From Bacteroidota bacterium (GTDB taxonomy: Bacteria > Bacteroidota > Bacteroidia > Flavobacteriales > Weeksellaceae): a stretch of 11,950 nucleotides of DNA. Shown piece by piece: positions 6,752-11,950 of the stretch. Below the pieces are notes generated by a model, which saw nothing but the letters and a program-made list of their open reading frames with translations, did no database searches and had not been told where the DNA came from. Position 1 is the first letter of the stretch. Each line of letters begins with the position of its first letter. The stretch covers positions 1 through 11,950 of the forward strand of contig JAEWHB010000189.1 in the NCBI GenBank assembly GCA_023388015.1, given 5' to 3'. The position numbers were made by a program, and so were the translations under genes.

Positions 6752-7456
6752 ATGAAAAATTTTATATTAATTATATCCGCTGCTATCTTGATTTCTTCTT
6801 GCAGTTCTTCTTTAGATGGCGAAGGAGCCGCCACAGCACAGAAGGAATTTGCAGTGGATCGTTTCAGTTCAGCCGAAATTAACTGCAATTGCGATGTGAC
6901 TTTTATTCCGTCTGAAATTTCAAAAGTTGTAATTGAATCTCATCAAAATCTGATTGACAACCTCGAAATCAATTCAAAAGGCAATGACTTGGTGATCAAA
7001 GAAAAACAATCTGTAGGAGATTATAATTTATACAATGTAAATGTTTATTTCAGTCCGCAAATGGATGAAATAGAACTCAATAAACAAGCCCGAATGAAAA
7101 TTTCCGGCACATTAAAGGCTAACGAATTCAGTTTAGACTTAAATGATCAATCTTCTGTAAATGAATCATTTATTGACATAAAAGATTTGGATTTAGACGC
7201 ATCTGATCAGACACAAATCAGAATGACAGGAACCGTTATCAAACTCGACGTAAGTACTTCCAATGAATCACGCGCTGAATTAAGTGAACTTCTAGCGGTG
7301 GAAGTGGAATTTAGTGCAAAAGATAATTCCTCACTTTCCATCTATGCGATGAAAGACTTATCAGGAACAGCTTCCAACAATTCACAGGTTTCTTACAAAG
7401 GCGACCCAAATAAAAATACCACGGAAAAAGACAGAGCTTTTATCCAACAAAACTAA
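6752..7456 (+). CDS. Head-GIN-domain (DUF2807) lipoprotein
   Basis: A 234-residue lipoprotein with a signal peptide ending in ILISSC, so C17 would carry the lipid. The mature part is a beta-strand-rich stretch of repeating short strands with N, S and D at the turns, which suggests a beta-helix. FSSAEINCNCDVTF (38-51) followed by SKVVIES and DNLEINSKGNDLVI matches the opening of head-GIN/DUF2807 proteins, abundant in Bacteroidota and labelled putative adhesin heads, though their real role is open. C45 and C47 replace the usual small residues of the motif and could form a disulfide or bind metal. It follows the glycosyltransferase after 32 bases and precedes the mutase by 9 bases. Confidence 0.8.
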   Translation: MKNFILIISAAILISSCSSSLDGEGAATAQKEFAVDRFSSAEINCNCDVTFIPSEISKVVIESHQNLIDNLEINSKGNDLVIKEKQSVGDYNLYNVNVYFSPQMDEIELNKQARMKISGTLKANEFSLDLNDQSSVNESFIDIKDLDLDASDQTQIRMTGTVIKLDVSTSNESRAELSELLAVEVEFSAKDNSSLSIYAMKDLSGTASNNSQVSYKGDPNKNTTEKDRAFIQQN

Positions 7457-7465
7457 TTGAATAAT

Positions 7466-9175
7466 ATGAGCACCAATGCAATGGAGAGAGCCAAAATATG
7501 GCTCGGGGAACATTATGACGAAATAACAAGAGAAGAAGTTCAAAATTTAGTCGACACCGATTTACAACTTCTGGAAGATGCTTTTTACAAAGATTTAGAA
7601 TTCGGAACCGGTGGCATGCGCGGAATTATGGGCGTTGGCACCAACCGAATCAACAGATATACACTCGGTGCGGCTACGCAGGGACTTGCCAATTATCTGA
7701 AAAAACAATTTCCCGACAAAGAAAAATCAGTCGCAATCGCTTATGACGTTCGAAACAATTCCGAACTTTTTGCGAGAATCGTAGCCGATATTCTGACCGG
7801 AAACGCCATCAAGGTTCATTTGTTTGAAAGTTTCCGACCGACACCCGAATTATCTTTCACCGTTCGGCACCTGAAATGCGATGCAGGAATTGTCTTGACA
7901 GCTTCGCACAATCCGCCGGAATACAACGGCTACAAAGTATATTGGAATGATGGAGGACAAATCGTTCCGCCACAAGACAGTGAAATCATTGCAGAAGTAG
8001 GAAATGTACAACCTCATCAAATTCAATTTCATGGAAACGACCGTTTGCTGAATGTAATCGGAAAAGAAATTGACGATTTGTTTATCGAGGCTTCCATCCG
8101 CAACATCGGATTTACAAATAAAGGAAAAGAAGAGGTAAAAATCGTTTTCACGCCCATTCACGGAACTTCCATTGCCATCATTCCCGACGCGCTCAAACGT
8201 GCCGGATTTACCAATGTGCATATCGTAGAAGAACAAGCGGTGCCAAGCGGAAATTTCCCGACGGTGCAATCGCCCAATCCTGAAGAACCTGCCGCTTTGA
8301 AAATGGCCATTGATCTGGCCAATGAAATCGATGCCGACATCGTTATCGGAACCGATCCCGACGCCGACCGATTGGGAATTGCCGTACGAAATTTTCACGG
8401 AAAAATGGTCTTACTAAACGGAAACCAAACCAATACGGTTCTGACCGATTATCTTTTGGAACAAAGACAAAACGACGGCATGGACGGAACGGAATTCATC
8501 GGTTCAACCATCGTAACTTCCGATATTTTTTATGATCTGGCGGAATATTACAATGTCGAATGCAAAGTCGGGCTGACCGGTTTCAAATGGATTGCCGATA
8601 TGATCCGCAAGGCCGAAGGCAAACAGAAATTTATAGGCGGTGGTGAAGAAAGTTTCGGGTTTATGGTCGGGGATTTCGTCCGTGACAAAGATTCGGTCAC
8701 TTCTACGCTTCTCGCTTGCGAAATTGCAGCCAATGCCAAAGCAAACGACAGCAGTTTCTTTGAAGAATTATTGACCATTTACACCAAAACCAAGTTTTAC
8801 TTGGAAGATTTGATTTCCATTACCAAACGAGGAAAAGACGGCGCTGCCGAAATCAGTCAGATGATGGCCGACTTCAGAGCCAATCCTCCGGTTTCCTTTG
8901 ATGGATCGAAAGTAATCCGATTGGATGATTATCAGATTTCGGTTTCAAAAAACCTGGTGACAGGCGAAGAAAAAATCATTGATATTCCCAAATCCAATGT
9001 TTTGATTTTCTATACCGAAGACGGATGTAAAATTGCGGCGCGTCCTTCAGGAACCGAACCCAAAATAAAATTCTATTTTTCAGTTAAAACAAATTTGGAT
9101 GAAATTTCGGATTTCGAATGGAAAGAAGACGAACTTCAAGCAAAAATTGAACGATTAAAAAAAGAATTTAACTAA
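7466..9175 (+). CDS. Phospho-sugar mutase (phosphoglucomutase/phosphomannomutase family)
   Basis: Interconverts hexose-1- and hexose-6-phosphates through a phosphoserine intermediate. The 569-residue length and the layout point to the PGM2-like subgroup of the alpha-D-phosphohexomutases. Visible are GTGGMRG (about 48-54), the catalytic serine S147 in TASHNP, the magnesium loop DPDADR (297-302), the sugar loop GGEES (392-396) and the C-terminal phosphate loop RPSGTEPK (526-533). All key residues are present. A TTG at 7457 reads in frame, but I prefer the ATG at 7466, nine bases after the lipoprotein stop. It is the last gene before a stem-loop terminator and probably supplies sugar-1-phosphates for envelope glycans. 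Whether glucose or mannose is favoured cannot be told. Confidence 0.93.
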   Translation: MSTNAMERAKIWLGEHYDEITREEVQNLVDTDLQLLEDAFYKDLEFGTGGMRGIMGVGTNRINRYTLGAATQGLANYLKKQFPDKEKSVAIAYDVRNNSELFARIVADILTGNAIKVHLFESFRPTPELSFTVRHLKCDAGIVLTASHNPPEYNGYKVYWNDGGQIVPPQDSEIIAEVGNVQPHQIQFHGNDRLLNVIGKEIDDLFIEASIRNIGFTNKGKEEVKIVFTPIHGTSIAIIPDALKRAGFTNVHIVEEQAVPSGNFPTVQSPNPEEPAALKMAIDLANEIDADIVIGTDPDADRLGIAVRNFHGKMVLLNGNQTNTVLTDYLLEQRQNDGMDGTEFIGSTIVTSDIFYDLAEYYNVECKVGLTGFKWIADMIRKAEGKQKFIGGGEESFGFMVGDFVRDKDSVTSTLLACEIAANAKANDSSFFEELLTIYTKTKFYLEDLISITKRGKDGAAEISQMMADFRANPPVSFDGSKVIRLDDYQISVSKNLVTGEEKIIDIPKSNVLIFYTEDGCKIAARPSGTEPKIKFYFSVKTNLDEISDFEWKEDELQAKIERLKKEFN

Positions 9176-9186
9176 AAAATAAAATC

Positions 9187-9211
9187 ACTGCCGGAAATAA
9201 AGTCTGGCAGT
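9187..9211 (+). terminator. Stem-loop terminator after the phospho-sugar mutase
   Basis: ACTGCCGGA (9187-9195) pairs with TCTGGCAGT (9203-9211), nine pairs including one G-T wobble, around a 7-base loop. The following TCTTCAAT is only partly T-rich, so termination may be incomplete and let some transcription reach plsC. Confidence 0.55.
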
Positions 9212-9225
9212 TCTTCAATAAAATA

Positions 9226-9957
9226 ATGAAAATAATTTCCTATCCCGTTTCCGTTATTTATTATTTTTTCTTCGGACTAACTTTAGTTTTGATGCACATT
9301 GTGCAATGGCTTTGTTATAATCTGGGCGGATATCAGGCACATCACAATTCGGTAAAAATCATGAACTGGCTATTGATTATGTGTACTAAAGTTTTGGGGA
9401 CTTCTCATAAATTCAGAGGAAAAGAAAATTTACCCAAAGGGGTTCCGCTTATTTTTGTGAGCAATCACCAGAGTATTTTTGATATTTCTCCGATTGAATG
9501 GTATTTGGCGGATTTTCATCCGAAATTCATCAGTAAAATAGAACTAGGGAAAGGAATTCCGAGTGTTTCATACAATCTGCAAAGAGGTGGTTCAGTGCTT
9601 ATTGATCGTAAGGATTCGCGTCAAGCACTTCCGGAAATTAAAAAATTATCCCAATACATAGAGAAACATAAACGTTCAGCTGCCATTTTCCCCGAAGGAA
9701 CCCGCAGTCGCGACGGGAAACTCAAACCCTTTCACGACAATGGAGTGAAAATGCTGATCAAGTTTGCTCCCTCAGCATTGATTGTTCCGATTACCATTAA
9801 TAATTCTTGGAAAATTGTAAAAAACGGCTATTTTCCTTTATCTTTGGGGACAAGCTTCTCTTTGGATGTACATGCTCCCATTTCTCCAAAAGATTATGAT
9901 TTTGAAGCGTTAATGCAAAAAGTGAGAGAAGCAATTGAATCAAAACTCGAAAATTAA
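9226..9957 (+). CDS. plsC: 1-acyl-sn-glycerol-3-phosphate acyltransferase
   Basis: Adds the second acyl chain to lysophosphatidate, giving phosphatidate, at the cytoplasmic face of the inner membrane. The 243 residues start with a hydrophobic membrane anchor (about 8-30). The acyltransferase block NHQSIFD holds the catalytic pair H81 and D86. The glycerolphosphate-binding motif is FPEGTRSRDG (155-164), and VPITINNSW (187-195) is the conserved fourth block. The ATG at 9226 is the only sensible start. It is 4 bases from the acyl-ACP desaturase start, so the two are almost certainly co-transcribed, linking acyl desaturation to phospholipid assembly. Being after a weak terminator, it may also have its own promoter, but no TAnnTTTG is seen in the short gap. 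Confidence 0.94.
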   Translation: MKIISYPVSVIYYFFFGLTLVLMHIVQWLCYNLGGYQAHHNSVKIMNWLLIMCTKVLGTSHKFRGKENLPKGVPLIFVSNHQSIFDISPIEWYLADFHPKFISKIELGKGIPSVSYNLQRGGSVLIDRKDSRQALPEIKKLSQYIEKHKRSAAIFPEGTRSRDGKLKPFHDNGVKMLIKFAPSALIVPITINNSWKIVKNGYFPLSLGTSFSLDVHAPISPKDYDFEALMQKVREAIESKLEN

Positions 9958-9961
9958 TACC

Positions 9962-10945
9962 ATGACAAAGCGAGAAAATGTACGTTTGGAAGTAATGAAT
10001 TTCATCGACAAAGATGTAGATGATTATATGGAGAAATTTCTCATTAGTCCCGAAAAAATATGGCAACCGACTGATTTCCTTCCTGATTCCAATTCCGATA
10101 AATTTTTTGATCAGATAACCGAATTAAGAGAATTGTCAAAAGAACTTCCCTATGATTTCTGGATTACTTTAATTGGTGATACCATTACCGAGGAGGCGCT
10201 TCCCTCCTATGAATCCTGGATTATGGAAATTGAAGGTGTGGATCAAGAGAACCGCAATGGTTGGTCCAAATGGTTCCGTGCTTGGTCGGCAGAAGAAAAC
10301 CGCCACGGGGATGTTTTGAACAAATTTCTTTACCTGTCAGGCCGAATCAATATGCGCGAAGTTGAAATATCGACCCATTATTTAATTGCGGACGGATTTG
10401 ACATCGGAACGAGCCACGATCCTTATAAAAATTTCGTTTATACGAGTTTTCAGGAACTGGCAACTTATATTTCGCACAATCGCGTATCGGAAATTGCCAA
10501 AAAGTACGGTGCAAAAGGTTTGGCACGAATGTGTAAAATCATTGCGGGAGACGAAATGCGACACCATTTGGCCTATGTTGAGTTTGTAAAAAGAATCTTT
10601 GAAGTCGATCCAAGTGAAATGATGTTGGCTTTCCAGCATATGTTGAAATTGAAAATCGTGATGCCGGCACATTTCCTGAGAGAATCGGGTGAGCCTATGG
10701 GTCGCGCGTTTGAAATTTTCTCGGACTCTGCACAGCGCTTGGGCGTTTATACTTCATTGGATTATGTGGACATCATTCGCAAACTGATTAATTTGTGGAA
10801 CATCGACAAAATTGTCAATCTAAATGAAGAAGCAGAAAAAGCACGTGATTACATTATGAAACTTCCCGACAGATTGGATCGGATTGCAGAAAGAATTATC
10901 ATTCCGGCTGAATCGCCTCGATTGAAATGGGTTTATCCTGCTTAA
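9962..10945 (+). CDS. Soluble acyl-ACP desaturase (plant-type di-iron, stearoyl-ACP desaturase family)
   Basis: Inserts a cis double bond into an acyl chain bound to acyl carrier protein, using oxygen and reduced ferredoxin. The 327 residues align along their whole length with plant stearoyl-ACP 9-desaturases. The di-iron ligands are all visible: E77 or E78 in TEEALPSY, E112/H115 in EENRHGD, E165 in TSFQE and E198/H201 in DEMRHH. Other shared blocks are NKFLYLSGRINMR and AQRLGVYT. A TTG at 9935 is in frame, but the ATG at 9962, 4 bases after plsC, is preferred. Plant enzymes have DEKRHE where this has DEMRHH. Such genes occur in flavobacteria and actinobacteria. The bond position is not readable from sequence. 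Confidence 0.94.
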   Translation: MTKRENVRLEVMNFIDKDVDDYMEKFLISPEKIWQPTDFLPDSNSDKFFDQITELRELSKELPYDFWITLIGDTITEEALPSYESWIMEIEGVDQENRNGWSKWFRAWSAEENRHGDVLNKFLYLSGRINMREVEISTHYLIADGFDIGTSHDPYKNFVYTSFQELATYISHNRVSEIAKKYGAKGLARMCKIIAGDEMRHHLAYVEFVKRIFEVDPSEMMLAFQHMLKLKIVMPAHFLRESGEPMGRAFEIFSDSAQRLGVYTSLDYVDIIRKLINLWNIDKIVNLNEEAEKARDYIMKLPDRLDRIAERIIIPAESPRLKWVYPA

Positions 10946-10956
10946 AAAAATTTAAA

Positions 10957-11541
10957 ATGAACTTATCAAATTACCTTGAAAAAGGATATTCTTATTCTGA
11001 TTATTTAACCAAAGTCGAAAAAACGCTTCAGGAAATTGAGCAGTCCGGTGATGAAAAAGGTTTCGCGCAATATTATTCAATGAACCTGAAACGAATTGAC
11101 AGGTTAAACAAAATTTTTGAATTAAGCGAAGCCCAAAAAGAACAGCTCAAATCGGTAAATACTGATTTTTCTCTTTTGGTCATCAGCGAAGGCTGGTGTG
11201 GCGATGCGGCGCAAAGCATGCCGATTGTCAACAAAATCATGGAAGAATTGGGTGTAACTCAGAAAATCGTTTTTCGTGATGAAAATCCCGAGTTGATGGA
11301 TGCTTATCTGACTGATGGTGCAAGGTCGATTCCGATGTATGTGGGAATTGACGCCAACGGAAAGGAATTATTCCGCTTTGGACCACGTCCGAAAGCCGGA
11401 ATGGAAATGCTGGACAAACACAAATCGGATCCTGAAAGTTATACCGCAGATGAGTTTCATAAAGATCTTCAAGTTTGGTACAATCAGGACAAAGGAGAAA
11501 GTACTTTTAATGAATTACTTCAAATTCTCACTTCCAAATAA
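10957..11541 (+). CDS. Thioredoxin-like protein with a single-cysteine WCGD active site
   Basis: A 194-residue cytosolic protein with an acidic, helical N-terminal third (1-65) and a thioredoxin-fold core. LLVISEGWCGDAAQ (73-86) takes the place of the usual WCGPC, so C81 is alone and D83 follows. The cis-proline is P126 in SIPMY. This WCGD pattern is typical of the Thioredoxin_9 type, frequent in Bacteroidota; its members probably do not act as ordinary disulfide reductases. An ATG at 10927 is in frame but overlaps the desaturase by 19 bases; the ATG at 10957, 11 bases after that stop, is more likely. It may share the plsC-desaturase transcript. No substrate can be named. Confidence 0.8.
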   Translation: MNLSNYLEKGYSYSDYLTKVEKTLQEIEQSGDEKGFAQYYSMNLKRIDRLNKIFELSEAQKEQLKSVNTDFSLLVISEGWCGDAAQSMPIVNKIMEELGVTQKIVFRDENPELMDAYLTDGARSIPMYVGIDANGKELFRFGPRPKAGMEMLDKHKSDPESYTADEFHKDLQVWYNQDKGESTFNELLQILTSK

Positions 11542-11563
11542 TTATACGAATATTAATTTATAA

Positions 11564-11720
11564 CTCGCTTCGCGTGAGGGATAGTAGCGGAAATCCTTTT
11601 CTGACCGTTGACTGAGATTCTCGAAGTCAAAGGGAAGAAAAAATTGAAGAGGATAGCCCGACGCCGTTGCGGAAAAAATTCAATTTATTCTAAATTCTGA
11701 ATCGCAACGGGGACACGCCC
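11564..11720 (+). ncRNA. Structured intergenic element with two long hairpins
   Basis: The 309 bases between the thioredoxin gene and dnaK hold no plausible gene but a strongly folded 157-base block. Stem 1: TTGACT (11608-11613) with AGTCAA (11625-11630), extended inward by GAG/CTC. TTTTCT (11597-11602) with AGAAAA (11636-11641) and ATCC (11593-11596) with GGAT (11651-11654) can extend it outward. Stem 2: CCGTTGCG (11664-11671) with CGCAACGG (11703-11710), with inner ATTC/GAAT and AATTTA/TAAATT pairs. GCGTG (11572-11576) pairs with CACGC (11714-11718) to close the whole. CTCGC (11564-11568) could instead pair with GTGAG (11574-11578). The unpaired parts (AGGGATAGTAGCGGAAATCC, GGATAGCCCGAC) look like a conserved framework that I recall from gaps in other Flavobacteriia, but I cannot check this. 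No T-run follows, so it is not a classical terminator. Confidence 0.5.
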
Positions 11721-11741
11721 TACAACATTTTCAACAAAATA

Positions 11742-11767
11742 TGTCAATCTGTCACTGTATTCTGACA
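11742..11767 (+). promoter_or_regulatory. TGTCA/TGACA boxes upstream of dnaK
   Basis: TGTCA occurs at 11742-11746 and 11750-11754 (direct repeat, 8-base period), followed by TGACA at 11763-11767. The second TGTCA and TGACA form an inverted repeat with an 8-base spacer. It does not resemble CIRCE. Its place upstream of a chaperone gene suggests a binding site for a stress regulator; the protein is unknown. Confidence 0.45.
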
Positions 11768-11787
11768 AATCGGAATAATTCGTCCGT

Positions 11788-11803
11788 TGGCATAAAACTT
11801 GAC
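11788..11803 (+). promoter_or_regulatory. Sigma-54-like -24/-12 promoter of dnaK
   Basis: TGGCATAAAACTTGAC fits the sigma-54 pattern TGGCAyr-N4-TTGCw except for A in place of the C after TTG. A start about 12 bases later would give a leader near 37 bases before the dnaK ATG at 11851. No TAnnTTTG box is found in this gap. A sigma-70-like reading (TTGACT, 11799-11804, with TAAAAT, 11822-11827) is a rival. Confidence 0.35.
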
Positions 11804-11850
11804 TTTAAGAGGGAAATCATTTAAAATAAAATTATAAAAACATACTGAAG

Positions 11851-11950
11851 ATGAGTAAAATAATCGGAATCGACTTAGGTACAACAAACTCTTGCGTTGC
11901 AGTAATGGAGGGTAGCGACCCTACCGTTATTCCAAATGCAGAAGGAAAAA
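11851..11950 (+). CDS. dnaK: Molecular chaperone DnaK (Hsp70), 5' part only
   Basis: The first 33 residues of Hsp70, which folds and protects proteins using ATP together with DnaJ and GrpE in the cytosol. IIGIDLGTTNS (residues 4-14) holds the phosphate-1 loop of the nucleotide-binding domain, and IPNAEGK (27-33) is the usual DnaK continuation. The ATG at 11851 is preceded by an A-rich stretch ending ACTGAAG, a modest ribosome-binding region. The rest lies past the window edge. A 309-base gap with possible stress-control sequences lies upstream. Confidence 0.96.
   Translation, partial: MSKIIGIDLGTTNSCVAVMEGSDPTVIPNAEGK

Noticed and set aside
7850..8398. Minus-strand frame of 182 codons inside the phospho-sugar mutase
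   Set aside because: Covers the catalytic serine and metal loop codons of the mutase; length is explained by codon bias.
9935..9961. TTG upstream start for the acyl-ACP desaturase
   Set aside because: It overlaps plsC by 23 bases and adds residues not found in the family; the ATG at 9962 fits better.
10927..10956. ATG at 10927 as start of the thioredoxin-like gene
   Set aside because: Overlaps the desaturase; the ATG at 10957 has a clean A-rich leader and suits the family's N-terminus.
11595..11720. Rho-independent terminator of the thioredoxin gene
   Set aside because: The hairpins are strong, but no T-run follows either of them on the plus strand.
11700..11850. CIRCE/HrcA operator before dnaK
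   Set aside because: No TTAGCACTC-N9-GAGTGCTAA-like sequence is present; the inverted repeat there is TGTCA/TGACA.
1..11950. Mobile element, phage or CRISPR content
   Set aside because: No transposase, integrase, Cas gene or spaced repeats were seen; gene content and base use look native throughout.

Overview
The window looks like chromosomal DNA of a Bacteroidota member of the class Flavobacteriia, most likely the Chryseobacterium/Kaistella group (Weeksellaceae). The reasons are the AT-rich sequence with A-rich rather than GGAGG-type translation starts, repeated TAnnTTTG promoter -7 boxes, and typical flavobacterial families (DUF4199, head-GIN lipoprotein, GlmU-family protein, cysteate-synthase-like enzyme). 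I see no insertion sequence, phage gene, tRNA, rRNA or CRISPR array. Most of the window is ordinary housekeeping DNA with a strong envelope and lipid flavour.

Left part, minus strand (1-2805): the 5' part of a PLP-dependent acyl-CoA/ACP-amino acid condensing enzyme (cut by the window edge), then a fold-type II PLP enzyme, then a GlmU-like left-handed beta-helix protein. Together the first two look like the first two steps of sulfonolipid (capnine/sulfobacin) synthesis: cysteate formation, then condensation of cysteate with a fatty acyl group. A divergent promoter region (2806-2888) separates them from aroB and msrB on the plus strand, which overlap by 4 bases. A minus-strand secreted protein of unknown function (4452-5111) converges on msrB with one base between the stop codons.

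Middle part, plus strand (5200-9175): DUF4199 membrane protein, polyprenyl-phosphate-type GT2 glycosyltransferase, GIN-domain lipoprotein and phospho-sugar mutase. They are tightly spaced and probably one transcript, ending at a stem-loop at 9187-9211. Next comes a lipid and redox group (9226-11541): plsC, a plant-type soluble acyl-ACP desaturase and a thioredoxin-like protein with a WCGD active site. The desaturase and PlsC could work on the same acyl pool, one adding the double bond and the other placing acyl chains on lysophosphatidate.

Right end: a 309-base non-coding gap (11542-11850) precedes dnaK, which runs off the window. The gap holds a compact structured element (about 11564-11720) with two long hairpins closed by a long-range GCGTG/CACGC pairing. 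After it come TGTCA/TGACA boxes and a sigma-54-like -24/-12 sequence upstream of dnaK. This gap is the most interesting part of the window.

Two minus-strand genes can be read from TTG codons that lie inside their own TAAATTTG promoter boxes, so I shortened them to the downstream ATG. aroB and the DUF4199 gene both have the -7 box exactly four bases before the ATG, which suggests leaderless messages.
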